Source of the DNA: Shinella sp. XGS7
GTDB lineage: Bacteria > Pseudomonadota > Gammaproteobacteria > Burkholderiales > Burkholderiaceae_C
Reading direction: 5' to 3'
NCBI RefSeq assembly: GCF_020535565.1
Contig: NZ_CP084758.1
Location: 2,927,001 to 2,991,000 of the forward strand
Length of the DNA stretch: 64,000 bases
The notes beneath the pieces are model-generated. The model saw nothing but the letters and a program-made list of their open reading frames with translations, did not search any database and was not told where the DNA came from. Below are positions 1-8,410 of this stretch, piece by piece. Numbering within the stretch: the first letter of the stretch is position 1; every line of letters starts with the position of its first letter. Position numbers and translations under genes: made by a program.

Positions 1-297
1 CGTATCGGGGTCTATGCCATGAGCAAGGCCGCCGTCATCCACATGACGCGTGCCATGGCCCTGGAATGGGGCAAGTACGGCATCAATGTGAATGCCATCT
101 GCCCCGGCTACATCGACACCGAGATCAACCACCACCACTGGGACACCGAGCAGGGGCGCAAGCTGGTGGAGCTGCTGCCGCGCAAGCGCGTGGGACACCC
201 CCGCGATCTGGACACCACCTTGCTGATGCTCTGCGCCAACGAGAGTCACTTCATCAACGGCGCGGTGATCCAGGCCGACGACGGCTTCGGAGTCTGA
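1..297 (+). CDS. SDR-family oxidoreductase, C-terminal part
   Basis: This is the 3' end of a short-chain dehydrogenase/reductase. The reading frame is open from the first base, so the true start lies outside the window. The first residues contain the family's catalytic Tyr-x-x-x-Lys (YAMSK), followed by the usual helix (AVIHMTRAMALEWGKYGINVNAICPGYIDTE is split here as AVIHMTRAMALEW and then the NAICPGYIDTE segment). The PG motif and the C-terminal GAVIQADDG segment are typical of classical NAD(P)-dependent SDRs, where FabG-like members read DGG. The substrate cannot be told from this piece. It is followed by a gap with a structured repeat and then yceH. Confidence 0.9.
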   Translation, partial: RIGVYAMSKAAVIHMTRAMALEWGKYGINVNAICPGYIDTEINHHHWDTEQGRKLVELLPRKRVGHPRDLDTTLLMLCANESHFINGAVIQADDGFGV

Positions 298-303
298 GGA
301 CAC

Positions 304-379
304 CCCACCCCCTACGCGCTTCGCGCGCCCCCTCAAGGGGGCGAGCCCGCAGGCCCGGCGGAGCCGGATCCTCGGGCTC
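304..379. repeat. REP-like structured intergenic element
   Basis: This GC-rich stretch between the SDR gene and yceH contains nested inverted repeats. GCCCCC at 327-332 pairs with GGGGGC at 337-342 across a TCAA loop. GAGCCCG at 343-349 pairs with CGGGCTC at 373-379 around an inner CCCGGC-GGA-GCCGG hairpin. From memory, very similar intergenic elements are scattered through Comamonadaceae-type genomes, so a dispersed repeat is the best reading. It could also act as a terminator for the SDR gene, although no T-run follows. No second copy was noticed in this window. Confidence 0.5.
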
Positions 380-429
380 CTCTGGGTTGGCGACACCTGT
401 CGGGACCACTGATCGAGAGAACTTCAACG

Positions 430-1080
430 ATGTCTATTCGTGTACTGACCGCGCTGGAAGCGCGCGTGCTGGCCGTGCTGGTGGAAAAGCAGTTCACCGT
501 GCCGGACAGCTATCCGCTCTCGGTCAATGCCCTGACCCTGGGTTGCAACCAGAAGACCGCGCGCGATCCGGTGATGAATGCCAGCGAGAGCGAGGTGCTG
601 CGCGCGCTGGACGAGCTGCGCGGCATGAACCTGGTGAACCGCGTCAGCGGCAGCCGGGTGGACCGCTACGAGCACAACTTCCGCCGCGGCATCAATGTGC
701 CGGGTCAGGCCGAGGCCCTGCTGGCCACCCTGATGCTGCGCGGTCCGCAGACGGCCGCCGAGCTGCGTGCCAACAGCGAGCGTCTGCATCGCTTTGCCGA
801 TATCTCCTCGGTCGAGGCCTTTCTGGCCGAGCTGGCCGAGCGCGAGCCGCCCCTGGCCCTGAAGCTGGCCCGCGCGCCCGGGGCGCGCGAAAGCCGCTGG
901 GCGCATCTGCTGTGCGGCGAGCCGGCCGAGGGTCTGGTGGCCGCGGCGGCGGCGGGCGAGGCGCCCGCGCGCGACGACGAGATCCTGCAGCTGCGCGCCG
1001 AGCAGGCCCGCCTGGCGGCCGAGCTGGAAACGCTCAAGGCCCAGCTGGCCCAGATCCGCAGCGAGCTGGGGCTGGCGTGA
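430..1080 (+). CDS. yceH: YceH family protein (DUF480)
   Basis: The 216-residue product matches the E. coli YceH/DUF480 family in length and sequence. The N-terminal half begins TALEARVLAVLVEKQ and continues with PDSYPLSVNALTLGCNQK and the ARDPVMN segment, followed by two winged-helix-like domains. Family structures show tandem winged helices, but no biochemical role is firmly established. The last 45 residues are an Ala/Glu/Leu-rich coiled coil with heptad-like spacing (EILQLRAEQARLAAELE). The stop codon overlaps the GTG start of the following thioesterase, so the two are probably translationally coupled. Confidence 0.9.
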   Translation: MSIRVLTALEARVLAVLVEKQFTVPDSYPLSVNALTLGCNQKTARDPVMNASESEVLRALDELRGMNLVNRVSGSRVDRYEHNFRRGINVPGQAEALLATLMLRGPQTAAELRANSERLHRFADISSVEAFLAELAEREPPLALKLARAPGARESRWAHLLCGEPAEGLVAAAAAGEAPARDDEILQLRAEQARLAAELETLKAQLAQIRSELGLA

Positions 1081-1499
1081 AGATCGAGATCCCCGCGGCC
1101 AAGAAGCTGGTCTACGAGACCCGCATCCCCATGCGCTGGGGCGATATGGACGCGATGGGCCATGTCAACAACGCCGTCTACTTCCGCTATCTGGAAATCG
1201 TGCGTGTGGACTGGCTGGCCTCCCTGGGCGCGGCGCCCAATCCGGCCGGCGAGGGGCCGGTCATCGTCAACGCCTTCTGCAACTTCTACAAGCAGCTGGA
1301 ATACCCCGGCGAGCTGCTGGCGCGCCACTATGTGTCCAATCCCGGGCGCAGCAGCTTTGACACCTGGATCACGCTGGAGCGCGTGGACCAGCCGGGCCTG
1401 ATCCATGCCGCGGGCGGCGCCACCACCGTCTGGATGAACTTCCCGGCCCAGCGCTCGGCGCCGCTGCCGGACTGGCTGCGGCGCCTGATCGAGGACTGA
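1077..1499 (+). CDS. Acyl-CoA thioesterase, hotdog fold (4HBT/FadM-like)
   Basis: This 140-residue hotdog-fold thioesterase should hydrolyse acyl-CoA in the cytoplasm. The motif RWGDMDAMGHVNNAVYFRY contains the catalytic-type Asp followed by HVNN, as in the YbgC/FadM/4-hydroxybenzoyl-CoA thioesterase group. The GTG start at 1077 overlaps the yceH stop (GTGA) and gives a normal N-terminus. A start at the ATG at 1131 would remove the first beta strand. The natural acyl group is not deducible. A strong hairpin terminator lies downstream. Confidence 0.88.
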   Translation: MKIEIPAAKKLVYETRIPMRWGDMDAMGHVNNAVYFRYLEIVRVDWLASLGAAPNPAGEGPVIVNAFCNFYKQLEYPGELLARHYVSNPGRSSFDTWITLERVDQPGLIHAAGGATTVWMNFPAQRSAPLPDWLRRLIED

Positions 1500-1530
1500 G
1501 CAGGGCCTGACCCTCAAGCCCTCAAGCCAG

Positions 1531-1562
1531 AAAGCCCCCGGTCCGCCAGGACCGGAGGCTTT
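1531..1562. terminator. Bidirectional intrinsic terminator
   Basis: A 14-bp stem with one mismatch (AAAGCCCCCGGTCC paired with GGACCGGAGGCTTT, loop GCCA) sits between the convergent thioesterase and TonB-dependent receptor genes. The A-run and T-run at the two ends suit termination from both sides. Confidence 0.8.
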
Positions 1563-1588
1563 GCTTCAGGCGCCCGGGGCGCCGGGCT

Positions 1589-4273
1589 TCAACGCAGGCT
1601 GTAGTTCAGGCTGGCGAAGAAGGTGCGGCCGCGCGGGTCGGTGTAGCTCGGGTCATAGCCGGCCAGGAAGGACAGCACCTGGTTGGACACCGGCGGGGCC
1701 GTGTCCAGCAGGTTCTTGATGCCGCCGCGCAGCTTCAGCGCCTTGCTGATGCTGTAGCTGGCGCTCAGGTCCCAGAGCTCGTAGGCCTTGACGCGGCGCT
1801 CCTTGCCGTCCGGACCCGGGTTCTGGTCGCGGTAGCCGCTGTAGTAGGTCTGGGTGAGGGTGGCGCTGAAGTCGCCCAGGTCGTAGTTCAGACCCGCGGT
1901 ATGGCGCCAGCGCTGCACCACCTGGTCGCCGCCGAAGCTGCCCACGCCGTTCTTGAACGGGGCGCCGGGGAAGTCGGCGGTCTTGAAGTCCATCACATAG
2001 GTGCCGTTGAGGTTCAGGCCGAAGATGCCCAGCGGCGTGCGCAGATTGCGCAGCTCCAGGCCCAGGTCCAGGCCGGAGGTCTTGAGCGAGCCGGTGTTGC
2101 GCAGGCGGCCGTCAATCTCCTGGATGGGGCCGGGCAGGCCGCTGACCAGGGGCTTGCCGCGGGTGATGTATGGCGAGTAGAGCTCCACATCGCTGAAGTA
2201 AAGGCCCTCGGGCGAGAGGATGGTATTGGTCTTCTCGATGCGCCAGAAGTCCAGCGAGGTGGAGGCGTCGCGGCTGAGCTCGAACACCAGGCCGGCGCTG
2301 AACTGCTTGCTCTTCTCCGGCTTGAGCCCGGTGCTGCCGCCCACGCGCTTGTCGGGCTGCAGACCGCAGTAGTCGGGTTCCAGATCCGGGTCGATGGCCT
2401 TGGCCTGTTCGCAGTAGGCATCGTTGTAGATGCCATTGGTCTGGCCCAGGCGGGCGGGCGTGTAGAGATCGGCCAGCGTGGGTGCGCGGAAGCCCGTGCC
2501 GTAGGAGCCGCGCAGCAGCAGGGCGCGGGTGGGGTTCCAGCGCACACCCACCTTGGGGTTGGTGGTGTTGCCGGCGTCGCTGTAATGGTCGTGGCGCAGG
2601 GCCAGCTGCAGCTCCAGGTTGCGGGTGAAGGGCAGGTTCAGCTCGCTGAACACGGCGCTGACCTTGCGGTTGCCGTCAAAGGCCACGGCCGCGCCCTCGC
2701 CGCGGATCTGGCCGCTGGCCAGCAGTTCCGAGGGACGGAAGGACATGCTCTCGCGCCGGTACTCGGCGCCCAGGGCCAGGGCTGCGGCGCCGCCGCCCAT
2801 CTCGAAGAGCTCGCGCGAGGCGCGCAGATCGATGCTGCGCGTGCTGCCCTTGCTGCGGCGTGCGTCGTCGCGCACCTTGAGGCTGTTCAGCGTGTCCAGC
2901 GCGGCGGCGTCCGAGGCGCCGAAGGGGTTGAGCGCGCCGGTTCGGAAGAAGCGGTTGAAGTCGTCGGTGCGCACATAGCCGTCGATATAGGCATCGGTCA
3001 CGCGGCTGTCGCTCAGATTGATGGCGGTGTTGTAGTCCCAGCCGGCCAGCAGACCCTTGGCGCCCAGCACGGCGCGCGAGGTCTTGGCCTCCACCTCATT
3101 GGTTCGGCCGCCGGCCTGCTCCAGGCGGTAGTTCAGGGCCAGAGCGCCGCTGTAGCCGGGGAAGAGGCCGGTGGGGTAGTAGCGGCCGCCGGCGGGGTAG
3201 CTGAGGTTGGTGACGGTCAGCGGCGAGATGCGGTAGAGCGACTCGCTGCGGCTGAGCATCAGCTCGGCAAAGACGCTGTGATCGGCATTCAGGGCCCGCT
3301 CACCGCGGCCCAGCAGGGAGAGCTTGTCCTGGGCGGGGAAGAGCTGGGTGTCCTGCATGTAGTCGTACATGCAGGCGGTGGCGCCCACAAAGCTGCCGGG
3401 CGCGTAGACGGTGGCGGGCGGGTTGCAGGTGGGCGCGCTGGGGTTGCGACGCGCGCCGGTGCCGCTGCCGCTGGCGTTCACGCGCCGGGCATTGGCCGGG
3501 AAGGTGTTGGAGCTGGCCACGTCCAGATTGATCTCGGGCTGGAAGACCGAGCCCACCCAGTCGCGCTGGCTGCTGCGCAGGGCCTCGGTCTTGCTGTAGT
3601 CCATCACGGCGAAGAGGTTGTAGCCATCACGCGCCAGGCTGCCGCGGCCGGCCGAGGCGGTCAGGATGGTCTTCTCGGCGCCGCCGTCCTGGGTCTCGGA
3701 GCGGTAGGCGGAAAAGTCGGCGCCCTGGTAGTCCTGGCGGGTGATGAAGTTGATCACGCCCGAGATGGCGTCGGTGCCGTAGATGGCCGAGGCGCCGTCC
3801 TTGAGCACTTCCACGCGCTGGATGGCCGCGGCGGGAATCGCGTTCAGGTCCACACCGCTGGCGCTGCCGGGGGCGGCGAAATTGGCCACGCGGCGGCCGT
3901 TGAGCAGCACCAGGGTTGATGACACGCCGATGCCGCGCAGATTGGCGCCGGCAAAGCCGCGCTGACCGGCGATATCGCTGAGCGAGGCGCTGTCGCTCAC
4001 ATTGCCGGCGCTGGCGCTGATTTTGGCCAGCAGCTCGGCGGCCGTGGTCACCGCGGCCTTCTCGATGTCTTCACGCTTGAGGGTCTGCACCGGCAGGGCG
4101 GTCTCGCCCTCGATGCGCTTGATGCTGGAGCCGGTGACTTCCACGCGCTCGAGCTTGCTGCCCTCCTGGGCCAGCGCCGCGCCGCTGGCGAGCAGGGCCG
4201 CGGCCTGGGCCAGGGCTTGCAGTTGCAGAAGGCGGCGGCGGGGCGCACGCGGGAGGGGCGAGTTCTTGGGCAT
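1589..4273 (-). CDS. TonB-dependent outer-membrane receptor (candidate cyanophycin/peptide receptor)
   Basis: The 894-residue product is a TonB-dependent receptor. Residues 1-36 form a signal peptide ending ASGAALA-Q. A plug domain at about residues 45-190 includes EVTGSSIKR, the NLRGIGVSSTLVLLNGRRV segment and RVEVLKDGASAIYGTDAI, and a long beta-barrel runs to the C-terminus. The barrel ends in YSLR rather than a terminal aromatic residue. It would take up a substrate too large for porins using TonB energy. The gene is divergent from the cyanophycinase operon and shares a 335-bp promoter region with ArgR-like sites, so it is inferred to import cyanophycin fragments or the beta-Asp-Arg dipeptide. 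The receptor family itself does not reveal the ligand. Confidence 0.9.
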   Translation of the reverse strand: MPKNSPLPRAPRRRLLQLQALAQAAALLASGAALAQEGSKLERVEVTGSSIKRIEGETALPVQTLKREDIEKAAVTTAAELLAKISASAGNVSDSASLSDIAGQRGFAGANLRGIGVSSTLVLLNGRRVANFAAPGSASGVDLNAIPAAAIQRVEVLKDGASAIYGTDAISGVINFITRQDYQGADFSAYRSETQDGGAEKTILTASAGRGSLARDGYNLFAVMDYSKTEALRSSQRDWVGSVFQPEINLDVASSNTFPANARRVNASGSGTGARRNPSAPTCNPPATVYAPGSFVGATACMYDYMQDTQLFPAQDKLSLLGRGERALNADHSVFAELMLSRSESLYRISPLTVTNLSYPAGGRYYPTGLFPGYSGALALNYRLEQAGGRTNEVEAKTSRAVLGAKGLLAGWDYNTAINLSDSRVTDAYIDGYVRTDDFNRFFRTGALNPFGASDAAALDTLNSLKVRDDARRSKGSTRSIDLRASRELFEMGGGAAALALGAEYRRESMSFRPSELLASGQIRGEGAAVAFDGNRKVSAVFSELNLPFTRNLELQLALRHDHYSDAGNTTNPKVGVRWNPTRALLLRGSYGTGFRAPTLADLYTPARLGQTNGIYNDAYCEQAKAIDPDLEPDYCGLQPDKRVGGSTGLKPEKSKQFSAGLVFELSRDASTSLDFWRIEKTNTILSPEGLYFSDVELYSPYITRGKPLVSGLPGPIQEIDGRLRNTGSLKTSGLDLGLELRNLRTPLGIFGLNLNGTYVMDFKTADFPGAPFKNGVGSFGGDQVVQRWRHTAGLNYDLGDFSATLTQTYYSGYRDQNPGPDGKERRVKAYELWDLSASYSISKALKLRGGIKNLLDTAPPVSNQVLSFLAGYDPSYTDPRGRTFFASLNYSLR

Positions 4274-4608
4274 GGGCAGGGCCTCGTGATGAGAGTGACG
4301 GGGTTGGAGGAATCGGGACTGCAGGGCGGGCGCTGTCCGGCGCCTGGCAGGCTCCGGCGGCTTGGACGCACTCTAGGAAGAGCGGCGCGCGGGCAGGGAT
4401 GGGGTTTTGGCGAGGCGGTCGCTTTGGCGCAAGTGCGAGTCGCTTGTGTGCAAGCCCTGTGACCGCCACGCCGCAGGGCTTGCAGGAATGCGACATGCTC
4501 TTGCGCTGCGCGCGCAGCGGCGCCGGTTCTGAGGCCTTACCCGCTGGTGGCCGCGGCGAGCACCGGGGCAAGATCGCGCCACTTTTCGCAAGCCCCTCAC
4601 CGTCTCCC
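4274..4608. promoter_or_regulatory. Divergent promoter region with ArgR-like operator cluster (4417-4506)
   Basis: This 335-bp gap between the receptor and the cyanophycinase operon holds no gene. On the + strand, GGTCGC-N8-AA at 4417-4432 and AGTCGC-N8-AA at 4438-4453 are spaced exactly 21 bases apart. On the - strand, TGTCGC-N8-AA occupies 4495 to 4480. The half-site recalled for Pseudomonas aeruginosa ArgR is TGTCGC-N8-AA-N5, whose 21-base unit matches this spacing. The block is also a large imperfect dyad: GCAAGCCCTG (4450-4459) pairs with CAGGGCTTGC (4474-4483), and 4427-4443 pairs with 4490-4506 at 14 of 17 positions, both about the same centre. The likely ligand is the AraC-family regulator at 8411-9397. 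No convincing -35/-10 pair could be fixed. Confidence 0.6.
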
Positions 4609-5871
4609 ATGCAGCTTCTTGCCCGACTCACCCTGGCACTGGCCGGCGCGCTGGCCCTGGCCGGCGCCCAGGCCCAGACCGCGATTCCGATTGGCGGCGC
4701 GCTCAAGTTCGACAACCGCGAGGTCTGGCAGCGCATCGTGGACGAGGCTGGCGGTGCCGGCGCGCGCTTCGTGGTCTTCAGCACCGCGGCGGCCCAACCC
4801 GAGCGCAGCGCGCGCCAGATCATCGAGGCCCTGCAGCGCCACGGCGCGCGGGCCGAGTGGGTGCCGGTGGCGCCGCGCCTGAAGGACCGCGATCTGCAGA
4901 CCGAGCTGACGCGGCCCGAGAACCTGGCCCTGGTGAAGGCGGCGCGCGGCGTCTTCTTCTCCGGCGGCGCGCAGGAGCTGATCGTGGACAGCTTGCAGCC
5001 CGGCGGCCAGCCCACCGCCCTGCTGCAGGCCATCTGGCAGCTCTACCGCGAGGGCGGCGTGGTGGCCGGCACCAGCGCGGGCGCCGCCATCATGAGCACG
5101 GTGATGTTCCGCGATGCGCAGGACAGCCTGCGCGTGCTCAAGGGCCAGCTGCGCGAGGGCCGCGAGATTGATCGCGGTCTGGGCTTCGTCGGCCCCCAGC
5201 TCTTCATCGACCAGCATTTCCTCAAGCGCGGCCGCGTGGGTCGCATCCTGCCCCTGATGCAGGCCAAGGGCTACCGCCTGGGCCTGGGCGTGGATGAGGA
5301 CAGCGCCGCCATCATCAAGCGTGGGCAGATCGAGGTGATCGGTGCCAAGGGCGCCCTGCTGGTGGATCTGGGCGAGTCCAGCCAGGAGCCGGGCCTGGGC
5401 GCCTTCAATGTGCGCGGCGCGCTGCTGAGCTATCTGGATCGCGGCGATCGCCACGATCTGAACAGCGGTCGCAGCACGCCCTCGCCCCAGAAGGCCGCGG
5501 GCCTGGCCATCAACCCGCAGGCCCCCGACTTCAAGCCCTATCTGAAGCCCGTGCCCTTCTACGCCGACATGCTGGGCGACACCACGGTCGTCAACGCCAT
5601 GGGCACCCTGCTGGACAGCCCGGCCAGCGAGACCCGGGGGCTGGCCTTTGCCGGCCAGCCCGCGGCCGACGACGCCCAGCCCGATCTGGGCTTCGAGTTC
5701 CGGCTCTACAAGACGCAGCAGACCCGCGGCTGGTTCACCGGCGCCTTCGGCGGCGAGGACTACACCGTGCTGCGCATGGGCCTGGACGTGAAGCCGGTGC
5801 GCATCCAGCAGCCTTTCTACCGCGCCCTGCAGCCCTCCGCTGCAGCTTCCGCGGCCCCCACCGCCCACTGA
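4609..5871 (+). CDS. cphE: Secreted cyanophycinase (peptidase family S51)
   Basis: The 420-residue protein is a cyanophycinase, a serine exopeptidase that cuts the Asp-Arg polymer cyanophycin into beta-Asp-Arg dipeptides. A signal peptide covers residues 1-23 (ending AGAQAQ), so the enzyme is exported and resembles extracellular CphE rather than intracellular CphB. The nucleophile elbow GTSAGAA places the catalytic Ser at residue 156. The FFSGGAQ loop at 116-122 has Ala where many relatives have Asp. Beyond the roughly 270-residue core there is a C-terminal extension of about 140 residues. The ATG at 4609 is chosen because it begins the signal peptide. It is the first gene of a six-gene operon, with only 8 bases before the next gene. 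Confidence 0.88.
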   Translation: MQLLARLTLALAGALALAGAQAQTAIPIGGALKFDNREVWQRIVDEAGGAGARFVVFSTAAAQPERSARQIIEALQRHGARAEWVPVAPRLKDRDLQTELTRPENLALVKAARGVFFSGGAQELIVDSLQPGGQPTALLQAIWQLYREGGVVAGTSAGAAIMSTVMFRDAQDSLRVLKGQLREGREIDRGLGFVGPQLFIDQHFLKRGRVGRILPLMQAKGYRLGLGVDEDSAAIIKRGQIEVIGAKGALLVDLGESSQEPGLGAFNVRGALLSYLDRGDRHDLNSGRSTPSPQKAAGLAINPQAPDFKPYLKPVPFYADMLGDTTVVNAMGTLLDSPASETRGLAFAGQPAADDAQPDLGFEFRLYKTQQTRGWFTGAFGGEDYTVLRMGLDVKPVRIQQPFYRALQPSAAASAAPTAH

Positions 5872-5879
5872 GCTCCGCC

Positions 5880-7001
5880 ATGAAGACCGAACTCCACGCG
5901 CTGCCCGCGGCCAGCGCGGGCACGACACGTCATGTCCGCAGCCTGCACTTTGGCGAGCCCGGCCGCGGCCCCAAGGCCTATATCCACGCCGCCCTGCATG
6001 CCGACGAGGTGCCGGCCATGCTGGTGGCCCAGCATCTGCGCCAGCGCCTGCTGGAGCTGGAAGGCCAGGGCCGTCTGATCGGCGAGGTGGTGCTGCTGCC
6101 CCTGGCCAATCCCATCGGCCTCGCGCAAGACCTGCAGGGCGCGCACTTCGGTCGCTTCGATGTCGCCACCGGCCAGAACTTCAATCGCGGCTACCGCTCG
6201 CTCAGCGCCGCGCTGGCGCCGCGCCTGGAAGCCCAGCTGGGTGCCGATGCCGCCGCCAATGTGGCCCTGATCCGCCGCGAGGCCCTGGCCCTGCTGGGGC
6301 AGTGGCAGCCGCAGACCGAGACCGAGGCGCTCAAGCGCCTGCTGCAAGGCCTGGCCCTGGATGCCGATGTGGTGCTGGATTTGCACTGCGACCACCAGGC
6401 CGTGATGCATCTGTATGCCGGCACGCCCCTGGAGGCGCCGGCCCGCGAGCTGGGCGCCTGGCTGGGCGCCGAGGCCCTGCTGCTGTGCCGCGACTCGGGC
6501 GACGAGCCTTTTGACGAGACCGTCTCGCGCCTGTGGTGGGAGCTGGCCGAGCGCTTTGCCGGCCGCTTTCCCGTGCCCCTGGCCTGCTTTGCGGCCACGG
6601 TGGAGCTGCGTGGCGAGACCCAGACCGACCATGGCCTGGCGGCCCGCGATGCCCAGGCCTTGCTGGCCTTTTTGCAGACCCGCGGCCTGATCAGCGGGCC
6701 GCCCCTGATGCCCCGTCCGGCCGAGCGCTGCCAGCCCACGCCGCTGGAAGGCGTGGAGCCCCTGAGCGCGCCCCACAGCGGCCTGCTGGTCTTTGCCAAG
6801 CAGCCCGGTGACGAGGTGAGCGCCGGCGAGGTGGTGGCCGAGCTGATTGATCCGCTGGACGACCGGGTGAGCCTGCTGCGCGCCAGTGTCAGCGGTCGCC
6901 TGTTTGCCCGCGTCTCGCGGCGCTGGGCCACCCGCGGCATGCGCGTGGCCAAGATCGCCGGCGCCGAGGCCTACCGCAGCGGCAAGCTGCTTTCCCTGTG
7001 A
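5880..7001 (+). CDS. M14 zinc hydrolase, AstE/aspartoacylase family; candidate beta-Asp-Arg dipeptidase (CphZ/AotO type)
   Basis: The 373-residue protein belongs to the succinylglutamate desuccinylase/aspartoacylase branch of M14. Zinc ligands are visible as His40-x-x-Glu43 (LHADE) and His169 (LDLHCD), and NFNRGYR at 100-106 matches the substrate-binding NxNR element. There is no signal peptide, so it acts in the cytoplasm. As recalled from the literature, a subfamily named CphZ, including AotO from the Pseudomonas aot-argR operon, hydrolyses the cyanophycin dipeptide beta-Asp-Arg. Position directly after cyanophycinase and near an ArgR-like gene favours that role. The alternative is AstE, the last enzyme of arginine succinyltransferase catabolism. 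The C-terminal 80 residues look like a lipoyl-type beta-barrel domain (FAKQPGDEVSAGEVVAELID). Confidence 0.8.
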   Translation: MKTELHALPAASAGTTRHVRSLHFGEPGRGPKAYIHAALHADEVPAMLVAQHLRQRLLELEGQGRLIGEVVLLPLANPIGLAQDLQGAHFGRFDVATGQNFNRGYRSLSAALAPRLEAQLGADAAANVALIRREALALLGQWQPQTETEALKRLLQGLALDADVVLDLHCDHQAVMHLYAGTPLEAPARELGAWLGAEALLLCRDSGDEPFDETVSRLWWELAERFAGRFPVPLACFAATVELRGETQTDHGLAARDAQALLAFLQTRGLISGPPLMPRPAERCQPTPLEGVEPLSAPHSGLLVFAKQPGDEVSAGEVVAELIDPLDDRVSLLRASVSGRLFARVSRRWATRGMRVAKIAGAEAYRSGKLLSL

Positions 7002-7012
7002 GACCTGTCCCC

Positions 7013-8401
7013 ATGAAGCTGCGTCTTCCCAATACCTTTGTGCTGCTCTTCGCCCTGCTCGCGCTGATCGCGCTGGCCACCTGGGTGGTGCCCGGTGGGC
7101 AGTACGACACCGTGATGCTCCATGGCAAGAAGGTGGTCAACCCCGACTCCTTCCGCTGGGTGGACAGCAAGCCCCAGGGCCTGGTGGCCCTGATGCTGGC
7201 GCCCATCAAGGGCTTCGTCGAGGCTGCGCTCATCATCGGCTTCGTGCTCATCGTGGGCGGCACCTTCGCGGTGCTGCAGGCCAGCGAGGCCATCGATGCG
7301 CTGATCAAGTCGGTGGCGCGGGCCCACAGCCGCTCGGCCCTGGTGCGCGTGGCCCTGATCCCCATCTTCGTCACGCTCTTCTCCATCGGTGGCGCCACCT
7401 TCGGCATGGCCGAGGAGGCCATTCCCTTTGTGCTGATCTTCATCCCCCTGGCCCTGGCCCTGCGCTACGACAGCGTGGTGGGCGCGGCCATTCCCTTCGT
7501 GGGCTCGCAGATCGGCTTTGCCACCGCTTTTCTCAACCCCTTCAATGTGGGCGTGGCCCAGGGCATTGCCCAGGTGCCGCTGTTCTCGGGCCTGGGCTAT
7601 CGCTTGCTGTGCTGGGCGGTGTTCACGCTGCTGACCATCGCCTTCCTGATGGTGTACGCCGCCCGCATCAAGCGCGACCCGCGCCTGAGCCCCACCTTCG
7701 AGCAGGACGAGGAGAAGCGCCGCCAGCTGGACCTCAGCGCCTTCGAGCAGTTCAGCGGCATGACCCGCACCCACAAGGCGGTGCTGGCCCTCTTTGTGGC
7801 CACCCTGGGCGGCATGATCGTGGGCGTGGTCAAGTTCGGCTGGTACATCGAGGAGATCGCCGCGCTCTTCCTCTCCATGGCCATTCTGGTGGGCGTGGTG
7901 GCCCGCCTGGGCTCGGAGCGCTGGGTGGCCGCCTTTCTGGGCGGTGCCAAGGACCTGGTGGGCACGGCCCTGGTGATCGCCCTGGCCAAGGGCACGGTGA
8001 TCCTGATGCGCGACGGCCAGATCATCGACAGCCTGCTCAATGCCCTGGTGCCCTATGTGCAGTCGGCCAGCCCGGTGTTCGCGGCGCAGAAGATGTTCGT
8101 GATCCAGTCGGTGATCAACTTCTTCATCCACAGCGGCACCGGCCAGGCGGCCCTGACCATGCCCATCATGGCGCCCCTGGCCGATCTGGTGGGCGTGACG
8201 CGGCAGACCGCCATCCTGGCCTTCCAGTTCGGCGAGCTGAGCACGCCCATCATCCCCACCTCGGGCATCACGGTCGGTGTGCTGGCCCTGGCCGGCATCC
8301 CCTTCGGCCGCTGGGTGCGCTGGATGCTGCCGCTGCAGGCGGTCTATCTGCTGGTGGCCCTGGCCCTGCTGGTGCCACCGGCCCTGATGCACTGGCAGTA
8401 A
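7013..8401 (+). CDS. YfcC-family inner-membrane carrier (candidate dipeptide or arginine transporter)
   Basis: The product has 462 residues and about 11-12 hydrophobic segments. It matches the YfcC family, a branch of the DcuC/ion-transporter superfamily. Recognisable blocks are the N-terminal VVPGGQYD, the GGATFGMAEEAIPF re-entrant-like motif, GFATAFLNPFNVGVAQ and, in the second half, FIHSGTGQAALTMPIMAP with TSGITVGVLA. Members are annotated as putative basic amino acid or C4-dicarboxylate carriers. Because the neighbouring hydrolase is cytoplasmic and the cyanophycinase exported, this is the natural candidate for moving beta-Asp-Arg or arginine across the inner membrane. A GTG at 6998 that overlaps the previous stop is an alternative start. 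Confidence 0.85.
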   Translation: MKLRLPNTFVLLFALLALIALATWVVPGGQYDTVMLHGKKVVNPDSFRWVDSKPQGLVALMLAPIKGFVEAALIIGFVLIVGGTFAVLQASEAIDALIKSVARAHSRSALVRVALIPIFVTLFSIGGATFGMAEEAIPFVLIFIPLALALRYDSVVGAAIPFVGSQIGFATAFLNPFNVGVAQGIAQVPLFSGLGYRLLCWAVFTLLTIAFLMVYAARIKRDPRLSPTFEQDEEKRRQLDLSAFEQFSGMTRTHKAVLALFVATLGGMIVGVVKFGWYIEEIAALFLSMAILVGVVARLGSERWVAAFLGGAKDLVGTALVIALAKGTVILMRDGQIIDSLLNALVPYVQSASPVFAAQKMFVIQSVINFFIHSGTGQAALTMPIMAPLADLVGVTRQTAILAFQFGELSTPIIPTSGITVGVLALAGIPFGRWVRWMLPLQAVYLLVALALLVPPALMHWQ

Positions 8402-8410
8402 AGTGCCGGC

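Noticed and set aside
1901-3919. Long open frame of 672 codons opposite the TonB-dependent receptor
   Set aside because: Its product is Gly/Ala/His-rich without domains and mirrors a clear receptor gene. Long antisense frames are expected at this GC content.
5880-7001. Calling the M14 enzyme AstE outright
   Set aside because: The AST pathway would place astE with astB, astC and astD, which are missing, while cyanophycinase and an ArgR-like gene favour the CphZ/AotO branch. Sequence alone does not settle it.
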